64,000 nt of DNA from Branchipolynoe longqiensis (GCA_030323885.1 CM059197.1:30518709-30582708), one strand, 5' to 3'; counted from the first letter of the stretch, positions 31,036 through 42,378 are shown. Notes: generated from the letters alone by a model not told the origin. Program-made: numbers and translations.

Positions 31036-31755
31036 CGGACGAGATGGTACAGTGGGTAGAGCGCTCCCTTCCCGTGTGGGAGGTTGCAGGATCAATCCCC
31101 AGTCGAGTCAAACCAAAGATTCACCAACTTGATTGTTGTACTACGTTGCTTGGTTCTCAGCAGTGCTAATACTAATGTGGACCAGGGAGGGATTTAGGCA
31201 GTGTCAATGTCATGGTGTCACTGTCAATGTAATGGTGTCAGTGCCAATGTCATGGTGTCAGTGTCAATATCATGGTGCCAGTGCCAATGTTATGGTGTCA
31301 ATATCAATGCCATGGTGTCAGTGTCAATGTCATGGTGTCACTGTCAGTGTCATTGCCATGGTGTCAGTGTTAATGTCATGGTGTCAGTGTCAATGTCATG
31401 GTGTCAGTGCCAATGTCATGGTGTCAATATCAATGCCATGGTGTTAGTATCAATGTGATGGTGTCAATGTGATGGTGTCAGTGTCAATGTGATGGTGTCA
31501 GTGTTAATGTCATGGTGTCACTGCTGTCAGTGTCAATATGATGGTGTCAGTGTTAATGTGATGGTGTCAGTGTCAATGTGATGGTGTCAGTGTCAATGTG
31601 ATGGTGTCAGTGTCAATGTGATGGTGTCAGTGTCAATGCCATGGTGTCAGTGCCAATGCCATGGTGTCAATGTCATGGTGCTGGTGGTATGGTATCTCAC
31701 TGTGGCAGTACTATAAAGTCACCATGCGTGCGTATTATCACAAATCGTGTGCCGT
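31036..31755 (+). repeat. S1 SINE with an expanded internal minisatellite
   Basis: The type-B head is at 31036-31110 ('ggtacagtgggtagagcgct', 'cagtcgagtcaaaccaaa'). The S1 3' half resumes at about 31675 ('catggtgctggtggtatgg', 'cagtactataaagtcaccat'). Between them the S1 segment containing 'cagtgtcagg..aatgtgac' is replaced by a 20-bp tandem array. Confidence 0.75.
31190..31680 (+). repeat. 20-bp minisatellite
   Basis: The unit is 'atggtgtcagtgtcaatgtg', ~24 copies, with C-to-G, 'ccaatgcc' and 'caatatc' variants and a few shortened units. The unit is made of words from the S1 body. Confidence 0.85.
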
Positions 31756-32190
31756 CCTCATATGACCAAAACATAGATAAAGCTGAGATACAGTCTGAAC
31801 AGTTACTGTCCATGTATTGCGCGGAATTATATACAGTTGTACCCTTTTAATCCGGCAACAGTGGGAGCTGGCTATTGCCAGAATAAGGAAAATAAGTCTG
31901 TTATTTAATCATTCTTAATTCTGTATGAATTATAAGTAAATACTTAACCCTTCCATAAGATAAGAAAGTGAACGTGAACGTCATAATTTCTCCCAGACGG
32001 AACTAGGCCGGTGTCGTGTGGGAAGACCTTAGGTGTTGCTAGGACATAACACCCCAACTTGATTGGTCATCAAGCGATGGTTGCACCAGTGACTTTCTAA
32101 TAACGGCGTCACTTGGTGCATTTTTAAGAAACTGAGTTGTCTCAATTGGCCCGGACAAATTTGATTTGGTCAATAAAAACTGGACGCTAG
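31756..32190. other. No gene; S1 3' fragment
   Basis: A short S1 tail-like piece is at 32013-32055 ('accttaggtgttgctaggac'). Nothing else is recognised. Confidence 0.4.
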
Positions 32191-32768
32191 GTTGGTTGTT
32201 GGGGTTTTATGTCCTGGCAACATCTATGGTCATATCAGGACTGGTACCGAATTGTGAAAGTGCACGCTGATGGCGACTTTATAGTGGTGTCCCTCAAAGA
32301 GACCAGGCTGGCTAGGAAGCTTGTTTGTTTGTTTCTTTGTTTGTTGTTGTTTTACGTCCTAGCAACATCTAAGGTCATATCAGGACGGGTACTGACTTGT
32401 GACAGTGCGCACTCATGGCGACTTTATAGTGCTGTCCCACTGGGAAACCAGGCCGCCGGCACCATGACCTGATATCCCACTCAGTCACATTATCCTGACA
32501 CTGAGCACACCAGTCCTTGCCCTATCCTAATAATGCCGAGCGCCTGGCTAGGAAGCGACAAGTATCAATTTTAAAGTCATTGGTTTGACTCGACCGGGAC
32601 TGCGAACCCACGATCTACAGCACGGAAGACGCTCCACCATCGCCACCCAGTGGTTAGGAAGCGACAAGAATCAATGTTTAAGTCATCGGTATTACTCAAC
32701 CAGGGTTGAATCCCACGATCCACCAAAACAGGAGGCGGACGCTCAACTCATTCAGCCATTGCATCTGG
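32191..32768 (-). repeat. Outer S1 SINE carrying a nested S1
   Basis: The tail and part of the body are at 32191-32320 (with an internal deletion after 'gagaccaggc'). The body and type-A head resume at 32655-32768. Confidence 0.8.
32321..32654 (-). mobile_element. Inner S1 SINE with 8-bp target-site duplication
   Basis: TAGGAAGC flanks it at 32313-32320 and 32655-32662. The tail is type A ('tttgttgttgttttacgtcc') and the head end is at 32654. It inserted into another S1. Confidence 0.8.
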
Positions 32769-33584
32769 TAACTGGATACTATATCAATCCATAGATTACT
32801 TTTCGCGATAGCTATACTCAGATATATTAATCTTTTATGAAAATATGATAACATTTCCTCCTTATATTTTATTTTTGTATGATATGTTTTATTCTGCCAT
32901 AGTGTAAGCTTCCATAGGTCTGTTCAACCTACAGCGAATGTTATGGTATGCCGGTTCCGTCCGTTGATGGGATTCCCCGCATTTTTTTTTGATATGTATA
33001 TTCTGCCCATAGCTGTAAGCTCCATGAGGTGCTTGTTTCAGCTGACAGCTGTGACGAATGTTATGGTGTATGCCCGGGTTCCGGTTCCGGGTTGGTATCC
33101 GGGATATCCACCAGCATTTATTTCACTAGTTAGTATCTATGTTAGGTTTTTTTTTGTTTTTGTTTTTGGGGTATAACTTCCTATCATATAACTAATATCG
33201 TAGCCTAGTATGTACATCTAGTGAGATGGTAATAGGCTTGTGGATGAGGACATGTTCCCAGAATTTGTTTGTTTGTTTTGTTTGCAGCTTCCTTTCACTT
33301 GTGCCATGTCCCTAGTTAGTGCAATGGTAACACAAACTATCCCGAACATTCTCAAGCATACGATGCTGACACTAAAATGAATGAGACATCAATGAATGGG
33401 ACACACAGTGATGCATTACTGACTTCTACAAAACCCCTTAATTCCCGCGCGGAACATTTGACGACAATAGTTATCAACAATACAAGGGAATAAAGGTAAA
33501 GAGGTTCAAACAATGAGGTGCTACCAGGAAGGAGCAGAGAGGCTCAAGAGCAGAAATATCTGCATTTCTGCTTTGCTGAAATGG
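32769..33584. other. No gene; local ~105-bp duplication
   Basis: The segment at about 32890-32955 ('ttctgccatagtgtaagctt', 'gcgaatgttatggtatg') recurs, diverged, at 32999-33075. T-rich tracts follow at 33146-33170. No gene is recognised. Confidence 0.45.
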
Positions 33585-33997
33585 CCGGTGTGGCGGTTTC
33601 CAGGCGCCCGGTCAGTTTCAGCGCCCTGCCGTGGGCATCTGCCCATGCGCGGATTTTAAGAGATATGCAAAACAGACCGTAGGCCTAGTGCGCGGGGTAC
33701 AAGCGTCAGTGGTAACTATCGCTGGTGCCCGGCAGTGTTAGGGGCACCGATCTAGGCGCGAAAATCTAATTGAAGAGGCGATCAGTATTTAACAGAATTA
33801 CAGTACTCAAATAATGAAATTTAATTAAATTAACCTTAAATTCCAAGCGATATTAACGTAGCAGCTAGATCAGCGTCGAATCGCCGAGTGTAAACAAAAC
33901 AAATAGCAGTGCTCGCCGCAACATGCGAAGAACCGTGCATGCGCAGAAGCCACGGCAGGGCGCTGAAACTGACCGGGCGCTGAAACCGCCACACCGG
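33585..33997. mobile_element. MITE-9, ~410 bp
   Basis: Long termini: 'ccggtgtggcggtttccagg' (left) and 'tgaaaccgccacaccgg' (right). The match continues for ~60 bp through 'cggtcagtttcagcgccctg'. The centre carries one copy of core module X (33782-33900: 'cagtatttaacagaattaca', 'tcgaatcgccgagtgtaaac'). Confidence 0.8.
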
Positions 33998-34190
33998 TTC
34001 ACAAAAATAGCCACCTTTAAAAAAAAAAGTCACACAAAAACGAAGCATTTGTGTCAACGCCCCTTGATGCTTGATTTGCTTGGTTTTTATTCAAGGGTTT
34101 TTGAGTTCGGATCCAAAGTTTATTTTGGCGTTGCCATCAGAGCTGTAACATCATAGCATAATTTCCATTTCAGCATTGCCAAACTATATA

Positions 34191-34700
34191 CAGTACAACC
34201 CCATTAAACCAAGCTAGGTTAAACCAAACGATCGGTTAATCCAAACTTTTTTTCGGCGGCCCGGCAAAATACTACTATTTATCATATAAAAAAGTTGGTT
34301 AAACCAAAGTCGGTTAATCTGAATTATCGGTTAATCCAAACATAATTGTGGTGCCCCAGGCCACTTCCGGTATGGTTAAACCAAACTTTCATGTGGTTAT
34401 AAGGTCATCTGAGACTTTTTTATATGACAAATGGTAGTATTTTGCCGGGCTGCCGAAAAAAGTTTGGATTAACCGATTGTTTCGTATAAATGAGCTTGGT
34501 TTAACCGGGTTATACTGTATACACACAAAAAAAAAATTAACCAAAGTGTCCACATACATTGTATATTACATTCATAATGTACCCGCGTTTTTTGCCAAAG
34601 CCAAGTCAAAGTCGAAGCCAAAGCTCGTTTAAACCAATGATCGGTTAATCCAAACAAATTTCTAGGGTCCCTTCAAGATTGGTTTAACGGGGTTATACTG
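34191..34700 (+). mobile_element. MITE-12 copy
   Basis: The termini are 'cagtacaaccccattaaacc' and 'ggtttaacggggttatactg', flanked by TA. The interior parallels 5123-5630 throughout. Confidence 0.85.
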
Positions 34701-34983
34701 TATATATATATATACATATACATGGATTATTTGTGTGAGTATGCAGTGTCTGTGTGTCTTACCTGGCAAGTAGGAGGTAGTACCCAAATACCGACAAGGT
34801 GGGCGATAATAAGGGCTAGTGTGTATTTAGGTTATTGCTCTAACGTATGATGCGCCGTTGGCGTAGCTGGCGCAGTGCCAGCCAGGCCCGTTTGACTAAT
34901 GATTCGACACTTAAATATTCCAAAATTGCTTGTACGTGTTAAAGCGCTTCTGTGTGTTTATTTACTTGTTATGCCATTGCTGG
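34701..34983. other. No gene recognised
   Basis: Starts with a short (TA)n run. The rest is unremarkable. Confidence 0.4.
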
Positions 34984-35102
34984 TTATCAGAAGGAGTAGC
35001 CTATGTGGCTGCAGCGGGTTTCCTCCAAAAAATATGACAGAATGACCATATGTTTGACGTCCAATAGCCGATGATAAAAATCAATGCGTTCTAGAGGCAC
35101 CA
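34984..35102 (+). repeat. V-SINE-like 3' fragment
   Basis: It reads 'gtagcctatgtggctgcagc' then 'gggtttcctccaaaaaatat', 'gacgtccaatagccgatgat' and 'gcgttctagaggcacca', the sense orientation of 6889-7150. It is 5'-truncated and abuts MITE-5. Confidence 0.75.
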
Positions 35103-35421
35103 TTAAAGGCCCTGTCACACCTCACCAGATTGGGGGAAATGGACAGAAACGGAACAAAGTCCGTTTTGTGTCCGTACAAGTTTTGAACATGCACATAACT
35201 AGGAACGGATGCCGCTGGATTGACGTCTATGGTTCTTGTCCGGTTTGAGTGTGTTTCGTCTGTTGGCTATCCGTTCATGTCCGTTTCATGCCCGTTCGTC
35301 CAGCGTCCTTTGACCTGATATCACAACATTCTGACACATTTTAATACATTTTGATACTTATCACCACCTGACTAGACAATTCTGTCCGTTGCTCAATCCG
35401 GCATAGTGTGACAGGCACTTA
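35103..35421 (-). repeat. MITE-5 copy
   Basis: TTAA lies at both edges. The ends are 'aggccctgtcacacctcacc' and 'gcatagtgtgacaggcac'. The internal 'catgtccgttt' array is down to about 2 units. Confidence 0.8.
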
Positions 35422-35498
35422 AATAAAACAAGGTTTACCTTTTTATTTACACCCTTGTCTATGATTGTTCACAGAATATGTCCAGTATTATGGAGTTA

Positions 35499-35709
35499 GT
35501 TATTGGAGTTTTGCGTCCTGGCAACATCTAAGATCATATCAGGATGGGTATCGACTTGTGACAGTGCGCACTCATGGCGACTATATAGTACTGCCCCACT
35601 GGGAGATCATGCCACCCGCACCATGACCTGATACCCAACTCAATCACATTATCCTGACACTGAGCCAACCAGTCCTGGCCGTATCCTAATAATGCCGAGC
35701 GCCTGGCTA
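35499..35709 (-). repeat. S1 SINE, head lost
   Basis: The type-B tail ('ttattggagttttgcgtcct') and body run to 'gagcgcctggctag'. The tRNA-like head is missing. Confidence 0.8.
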
Positions 35710-35999
35710 GTACTATAGAGTGAGAGTTAAACCGATACTCGGTGACAGGGCCTGTTTACATAATTATTTCCACACTGATAATCAACGATTTGTTAGGAAC
35801 ACACGCCGCTGGAGGAGAGGTTGCCAGGTGTGGTAGCTTCTTGCTCTTCTGGACTGATATGTTGTACTTCAAGGGCTGACACTGACATTAATGGAATATC
35901 ACCCCCAGCAGGGCACTAACTGGAGAAGTTGGGAGGAAGGAGGCGGGGAGTCAACCACAGAACATTTGTTACTTTGAACTGAATAGTTGATCTCATCAT
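35710..35999. other. No gene or repeat recognised
   Basis: Unique-looking sequence between S1 and MITE-5. Confidence 0.35.
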
Positions 36000-36310
36000 T
36001 TAAGTGCCTGTCACACTATGCCAGATTGAGCAACGGACAGAATTGTCTAGTCCGGTGCCGTTCAGGCGTGATAAGTATCAAAATGTATTAAAATGTGTCA
36101 AAGTGTTGCGATATCGGGTCTAAGGCCGCTGGACGAATGGGCATGAAACGGACATGAAACGGACATGAAACGGACATGAAACGGACATGAAACGAACATG
36201 AAACGGACATGAAACAGACATGAATGGATAGCCAATGGATGAAACAAACTCAAACCTGACAAGAACCATAGACATCAATCCGGCGGCATCCGTTCCAAGT
36301 TGTGCACATG
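36000..36310 (+). repeat. MITE-5 copy, right end lost
   Basis: The left terminus is 'ttaagtgcctgtcacactat'. The internal 'acatgaaacgg' array has about 6 units at 36141-36215. It ends at 'ttgtgcacatg' without a right terminus. Confidence 0.75.
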
Positions 36311-36526
36311 TTGTTGTTTTGGGGAGTTTTCAGTCGCATTGGTGCGCTGATGGCTGCAAATCTGCAGCACTGAATGGGCACCGCTGAAAGCAGTCCCATG
36401 AGGTCGGGAGTTGGCTTCCGATGGGGAGTGATCAGAGGAATTGGGAAGGGAGGGTGGCAGGAAGGAAAAAGGCAGCCTAAGAGCCCAACCACAGTCCTCT
36501 GTGAGGGCCGGGGGAGGCTGGGTGGT
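36311..36526. other. No gene or repeat recognised
   Basis: Intervening sequence between a broken MITE-5 and S1. Open minus frames here continue into both repeats and are not supported as genes. Confidence 0.35.
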
Positions 36527-36800
36527 TGGTGTAGTTTTACGCCCCAGTAAGTCCCTAGGCCATACCAGGACGTGCACCGACTTGTGACAGCGCCCACTCA
36601 TGGCCACTTTATAGTGCTGCCCCACTGGGAAATCAGGCCGACGGCACCATGACCTGATGTCCCACACACTCATATTATCCTGACACTGTGCACCCAGTCC
36701 CTGTCCTGATCTCATAACACCAAGCACCGAGCAGCAACAGGTACCTATTTTATAAGTCATTGGTTTCACATGACCAGGATCCAAACTTCAGTCCCTCCAG
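36527..36800 (-). repeat. S1 SINE, diverged
   Basis: The tail is at 36527 ('ttggtgtagttttacgcccc'), the body follows and the remnants of the head end at about 36800. Older-looking than most copies. Confidence 0.75.
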
Positions 36801-37105
36801 ATTCACCGGTATGCACAGGAAGTCTGGCCAAGGCCAGAGGAAGAAGTAAAGTGAGGATGGGATTAGTTAGGCAGTGGGTGGGGTTACCTGTTTGTTGCCA
36901 GTGAAAATGAGTGGTTAGTTGGTAGTGGTGTCGAGTCAGCTTTGGCGATGAGGTGGGGCCTGCTAGTCCTCGATGTCATGGTCTGGGCGACCGACAGTGT
37001 TGATGCGCATGTTCAAAACTTCTAACGGTTCGGGCCGGATATCAATGGATATCAACGGACACAAACCGGACTTTTTTTTATATCAACAGACTTTGTTATA
37101 TGTAC

Positions 37106-37141
<36 letters not shown>

Positions 37142-37159
37142 CGGCGGTACAGTGACTGA
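36801..37159. other. No gene; MITE-5-like remnant and (TA)n
   Basis: Bases 37005-37080 ('gatgcgcatgttcaaaactt', 'atatcaacggacacaaaccg') resemble the interior of 39352-39757 in reverse. A (TA)n run lies at 37095-37140. Confidence 0.45.
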
Positions 37160-37736
37160 GGTAATGGTGCTGTCACATTATGACGCTTCTCGCCAACGCG
37201 TGTCGACATATGTGATTTTTTGGCGGAATGTCGGGATACGTCAGGAAGCATTATGCGCACATTAGGCGTGCGTTGGTATTCGTTGATGGACGGCGAGGGT
37301 CGGCGAGGGTCGGCGGCACGTGTCAGGGGATCAGCGAAGTTTTGTGCTTGCACAAAACTTTCCATGTGCGACAATCCGTGGGTGCCAACATTATGGCGAT
37401 GTTAGGGGCGCGTCAAGATACGTTAAATGCGCTGGAATAACGCTAGGCACATGCTGCGTGTGCATGAGGCTCATTGCGCCAAACTGTTGCTTTGTTTGTT
37501 TGTTGTTGTTTTACATCCTAGCAACATCTAAGGTCATAACAGGACGGTGAGCCAAACTTATTTTTGTTGTTGTCTCACGCGTCGATATACGTTACCACAA
37601 TGTTGGCCGCATGCTACCAACACGTTGCGCTGACATAGAACTTTTTCCCACCGCGCCGAAAAGTTTGATGTTTCTCGATTTTTTTGCGCATTGGCGGCGC
37701 GCCGGTGAGAAGCATCGTAATGTGACAGGGCCATTA
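37160..37736 (+). mobile_element. MITE-6 copy with captured S1 tail
   Basis: The left end is 'taatggtgctgtcacattat' and the right end 'atcgtaatgtgacagggcca'. The interior is rich in 'cgttgg' and 'cggcgagg' words. An S1 tail fragment lies at 37492-37551 ('tttgttgttgttttacatcc'). Confidence 0.75.
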
Positions 37737-38090
37737 GGAGCAGATAGCGAGCGGTGGGAGGTAGCTCTACCATCGGAGCTGAGGTTGAGTAGGTTGCAGC
37801 AGTAGATGACCAGCCCAAGCTCCACCACCCGATCAATGGCGGGTGGATCTGACGAGCGAGTATAGAATTCCGGGTTATTATTCTAGTATAATTCTTATAC
37901 AGAATATATATAAATGCATATCCATGTAAGCAGCCAGGAGGGGTACTAGTGCAGGTGAAGCTAGAGCAGGCCAACAACCATGCCAGTCTCACAAGTTGGT
38001 TAACTTGGGGGGACCATCCCCCACAAGCTCCTTCCTGCTTGCTTGCAGTCAATCACACTTCCTACATGCACATTCACGCCATAATGTTTA
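37737..38090. other. No gene recognised
   Basis: Unique-looking. The minus frame 37558-38052 extends out of MITE-6 and has no domain. Confidence 0.35.
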
Positions 38091-38412
38091 TTTGTTTCTT
38101 GGAGATTTATGTCCTGGCAACATCTGAGGTAATATCAGGATGGGTACCGACTTGTGACTGTGTGCACTTATGGTGATTTTATAGTGCTGCCCCACTGGGA
38201 GACCAGGCTGCTAGCACCATGACCCAATTTCCCACACAGTCACATTATCCTGATACTAAGCTAACCAGTCCTTGCCCTATCCTAGAAATGCCAAATGCTA
38301 GGTACTGACAAGTATCAATTTTGTAAGTCATTGGTTCGATTCGACTGGGAATCAAACTCCCGACGTTCCACACAGGAAGCCTTCACTCTACCGACTCAGC
38401 CGCTGCATCCCG
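38091..38412 (-). repeat. S1 SINE, type B
   Basis: The tail 'cttggagatttatgtcctgg' and head end at 38412 ('accgactcagccgctgcatc') are both present. Full length, moderately diverged. Confidence 0.8.
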
Positions 38413-38625
38413 TCCTACACCATAATGTATATTATTAGGGTGCTCGTCGAATCGTTGATATATGTCAACATTACGAAATACCAGCCTCCACACTGGATGG
38501 ACACTTGCCATTTCCCACATCCGATGACATGCCTGAGTAAACAGCTCAGTGACTGACAATGACATGCCTGTAGTCAACGGCACCATCCCCTAAATGTGGG
38601 CGTTGTGACCAGTGCTCGTATAGCC

Positions 38626-39350
38626 GGGGCCGTATGCACCAATCGGAGTTAGGGCCTTAACCACGGTTTGGCTAGCTCCACACGGCTAAATGTGAGAAAT
38701 CGGTATACACCAATCGGTGCCAATGCTAACTGCCGACCGTAGCCTCGGCTAAGCTACCCCAGTTTCAAATCACGTTTAACTGCTAGCCGGGGCGGATAGT
38801 GTGCGTGTATGGGTCTCAATCTATTAAATGCTATCATATTTAACAGAATTACATACGCAATAAGTGAAATTTCATCAAATTAACCCTAAATGCGAAGCAA
38901 TATTAATGCTGCCGCCGCATCAGCGGCGATATTAAAATTTTCGAATCGACGAATGTAAAGTAAACAAATCGCCGCCGCCGCCGCAGCGACATCCATATCC
39001 ATACTGTCCAACATCAACTAAACATGGTCGCCACCGTATCGGCCGGAATATATTAGGCCCAAATCTATTAAATGCTGTCATATTTAACAGAATTACATAT
39101 GCCATAAGTGAAATTTAATCAAATTAACCCTAAATTCGAACCAATATTAACGCCGCCGCATTGGTGGCGTTATTCATATCGTCGACTGGAGAGAATTCCC
39201 AAATCTATAAATAAACTTACGGTTAACTATCCATCCCGGCTAGTACATTGGTGCATACCGATTCACACATTTCTCCAACCCGCCGCTACCCTGAGGTAGC
39301 TAACTGAGGCTAGCGCCTTAACTCCGGCTAAGCCTATCACCGGCCCTGTC
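38626..39350 (+). mobile_element. MITE-7 copy 2, right terminus broken
   Basis: The left end is 'ggggccgtatgcaccaatcg'. Core module X is present twice (38816-38975 and 39059-39175) as in copy 1. The right end reads 'gctagcgccttaactccggc' and is cut by MITE-5 at 39352. Confidence 0.75.
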
Positions 39351-39351
39351 A

Positions 39352-39757
39352 CACTTTACCGGATTGAGGAAACGGATTGAAATGGAACAAAGTCCATTGA
39401 TATCTGGCACAGTGTCCATTGCATATCTGTAGATATCTGTTGATATCCGGCCCGATCCATTACAACTTTTGAGCATGCACAACAGTTTCAACAGATTGCG
39501 CCGGACTGACGTTTGCGGTTATTATCCGTTACCGTCCCTTCCCCATCTGTTACATTTCGTTATAGTTCTTTTTGTATACTGAATTGTCCATTGATCGTTA
39601 GATACGTTATCAACCATTACCATCCGTTACCATATGTTACCCATCCGTTACCGTCCATTACGTAATCAATACATTTCACGTCCGAATCACACCGGACTAG
39701 AATATTTTTGTTCGGCTCTATCCGTTTCCTCAATCCGACGAGGTGTGACAGGGGCTT
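39352..39757 (+). repeat. MITE-5 relative
   Basis: The termini are 'ggccctgtcacactttaccg' and 'gacgaggtgtgacaggggc'. The interior uses 'ccgttac' and 'gatatctgt' words instead of 'catgtccgttt', so it is a divergent subfamily. Confidence 0.7.
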
Positions 39758-39774
39758 TACAGACAGTAATCGGC

Positions 39775-40250
39775 AGGTTGTGTCTTCAGACCACTGCCAG
39801 ACCACTGTCAGACAACTGTCAGACAACTGCCAGACAACTGTCAGACAACTGTCAGACAACTGCCAGACAACTGCCAGACCACTGTCAGACCACTGCCAGA
39901 CAACTGCCAGACAACTGCCAGACAACTGCCAGACAACTGCCAGACAACTGCCAGACAACCGCCAGACAACTGCCAGACAACTGCCAGACAACTGCCAGAC
40001 AACTGTCAGACTACTGTCAGTCAACTGCCAGACAACCACCAGACAACTGTCAGACAACTGCCAGACAACTGCCAGACAACTGCCAGACAACCGTCAGACA
40101 ACTGCCAGACAACTGTCAGACAACTGCCAGACAACCGTCAGACAACTGCCAGACAACTGCCAGACAACTGCCAGACAACTGTCAGACAACTGCCAGACAA
40201 CTGTCAGACAACCGCCAGACAACTGCCAGACAACTGCTAGACAACCGCTC
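39775..40250 (+). repeat. 11-bp minisatellite (CAGACAACTGC)n
   Basis: About 42 units of 11 bp with C/T alternation in the last position and some 'cagaccactgc' or 'cagacaaccgc' units. 11 is not divisible by 3, yet several frames are open because the unit and its shifts lack stops. It starts 20 bp after the end of MITE-5. Confidence 0.9.
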
Positions 40251-40384
40251 AAAGTTAGGACTGACTGATTACTATGTCATCTACCTGATGGCCGTGAATG
40301 TGGCCTATGCTGCCGACACGGTTGATCGGTTGATTGCGTACCCTGTGTATGTATATGTATGTAAGTGCATTGCCTGTATGTATA

Positions 40385-40940
40385 AAGCCGTGTTTACACG
40401 GGCGAGTTAAAATGCTTCATATAAAACCAATTGTCTAGATCGATTTACATTTGCCGTGTAAATGCGACACTGAGGCGTTTTAGGGCTGAATCGATTCATA
40501 TAAATCGGTATATGTACACCACCTCGCGAGGTGGTTTATATGAAGCGAAGTAGCTTAAGCACCTCACACGCATGCGCAGTCGAGACCTGAGTTTGTTGAT
40601 TTTCCGGTCGATCAAAAGCGCATATTATATAATTTGGTCTATGAAACCGCTAGCTGTGCACAGATATTTTTTTCATCATTTATCTTTAGGGTTTCACTGC
40701 CCAGCAGAAGTTTTGACCATTCCAAACCAATACGATTCAGTCCAAACATATCTAGGTCGAACCCACACTCTCTCGTGGCGACGTCGACGAACCCAAACTG
40801 GTGCTGGTTAGTCTGGACTTGCTCATGCGCAGATATCGATTTCCGCCTTAAACCGCTCCATGTGTAAACGCGCCACTAAATCGCTTCATATAAATCGATT
40901 TGTCTAGATCGTTTTACATTTCCCCCTGTAAATACAGCTT
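40385..40940. mobile_element. MITE-10, ~555 bp
   Basis: The termini are 'aagccgtgtttacacgg' and 'cctgtaaatacagctt'. 'cttcatataaa.c.attgtctagatcg' is repeated at both ends (40425 and 40882). An internal perfect palindrome 'accacctcgcgaggtggt' lies at 40520-40537. No transposase. Confidence 0.75.
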
Positions 40941-40969
40941 AAAACTGTAAGCATTAAATGACTATTCCT

Positions 40970-41165
40970 GTGGGACGAGTGTAGTAGTCTGCACTGATCT
41001 CTCAGGCAAGGAGCCACATAGATAGGTAGGTGTGGACAGGGCTGTGACATCAGCGACCCTAGGTGGTATAATGGTTAGCACACAGACCTGGAATGCAAGA
41101 GATGTGGGTTCGATTCACGTTCTAGGCACAATATTTCCCGTTGCCATCACTCCCGCCCCACGATT
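40970..41165 (+). repeat. SINE-2 copy
   Basis: A leader ('ctctcaggcaaggagccaca') precedes a tRNA-like part: 'cctaggtggtataatggtta', 'gatgtgggttcgattcacg', 'ttctaggc'. The putative acceptor ends pair (cctag/ctagg). The 3' body is 'acaatatttcccgttgcc'. A real tRNA is possible but unlikely given the other copies. Confidence 0.7.
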
Positions 41166-41428
41166 CATATATACTGAGAGCTTACTTTATTTATTATTTA
41201 ACAATATTCTGGCGAGTCCATATAGCAGTCGTGTGATGCGACAGAACAGCGAGCAGCCTCGTGTTAAAGTTTAAATGGAGCAATCAAACAGCAATGTGTA
41301 AGAAACTAGAGTGGACAGTCAACAGTGCAACACAAGTTGGACTTGTCCCTCTGTGTTGCATCATGAAAAACCATCATGCTGTATGTAGTCAGGTGCACTC
41401 ACTCCCACACGTGAAATGCCACATACAG
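41166..41428. other. No gene or repeat recognised
   Basis: Unique-looking. Small frames have no domain. Confidence 0.35.
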
Positions 41429-41742
41429 TTGGTTGGTCGTTGGAGGTTTACATCCTGGCAACATTTAAGGTCATATCAGGATGGGTACCGACTTGTGACA
41501 GTGCACACTTATGGCAACTTTATAGTGCTGCCCCACGGGGTGACCAGGCCATCAGCAGCATGACCCAATATCCTACTCAGTCACATTATCCTGACACTGA
41601 GCCAACCAGTCCTTGTCCTATCCTATTAATGCCGAGCATGCCGAGCGGCAGGCTAGGTAGTGACAAGTATAAATTTGATAAGTCATTAGTTTAACTCGGC
41701 GGGAAGCCTGTGCGCTATCGATTCGACGGTCACCACTTCCGG
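41429..41742 (-). repeat. S1 SINE, type B
   Basis: Tail at 41429 ('ggttggtcgttggaggttta'), short internal duplication 'atgccgagc' near 41630, and head end at about 41742. Confidence 0.8.
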
Positions 41743-41787
41743 TCCCCTGCAAGTGGCGATGGATGCACACATTCTACTGAATGGACA

Positions 41788-42128
41788 AGAGACCAGACGG
41801 GATGGCCGAATGAGTTGGAGCGTCCGCCTCCCGTGCTGGTAGATCGTGGGGTCATGGGTTCGAACCATGGTCGAGTCAAACCAATGACTTGAAAATTGGT
41901 GCTTGTCACTTCCTAGCCATGCGCTCGGCATTATTAGGACAGGGCAAGGACTGGTGTGCTCACTGTCAGGATAATGTGACTGAGTGGGATACCAGGTCAT
42001 AGTGCCGGCAGCCTGGTTTCCCAGTGAGACAGCACTATAAAGTCACCATGAGTGCGCACTGTCACAAGTCGGTACCCGTCCTGATATGACCTTAGATGTT
42101 GCTAGGACGTAAAACAACAACAAACAAA
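41788..42128 (+). mobile_element. S1 SINE, type A, with target-site duplication
   Basis: The head is 'agacgggatggccgaatgag' and the tail 'aaaacaacaacaaacaaaca'. The flanks CTGAATGGACA (41777-41787) and CTGAAAGGACA (42129-42139) match at 10 of 11 bases. Confidence 0.85.
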
Positions 42129-42131
42129 CAA

Positions 42132-42378
42132 ACTGAAAGGACACACCGCCTCCCAGCGTCTCGCCACTCATCAGGGCAGTGTTGAACCTAGCCAGGCGGA
42201 AGCAGCGCGCATGCGCACTGGCCACATATTCAAGTCACACTGAAACATGTTTACTTGGAGTAAATAGTACTTTCGGTCAGGAGACGACTTGCCGTGGTGT
42301 CTCGAGGCACGCGGAGGGGGTGGAGGTTGGGGGTGGGGTGGGGGTATTTATGAGTCACAGGATGTTATAATTCTTTTA
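42132..42378. other. No gene; G-rich patch
   Basis: Unique-looking, with a G-rich run at 42313-42345. Confidence 0.35.

Noticed and set aside
39617..40410. Long frames through the 11-bp array
   Set aside because: The unit has no stop in several frames. No domain outside the repeat.
41068..41135. Functional tRNA gene
   Set aside because: The cloverleaf is only partly plausible, and the same leader, head and 3' body recur at 24694, 25035 and 54724, so it is a tRNA-derived SINE.
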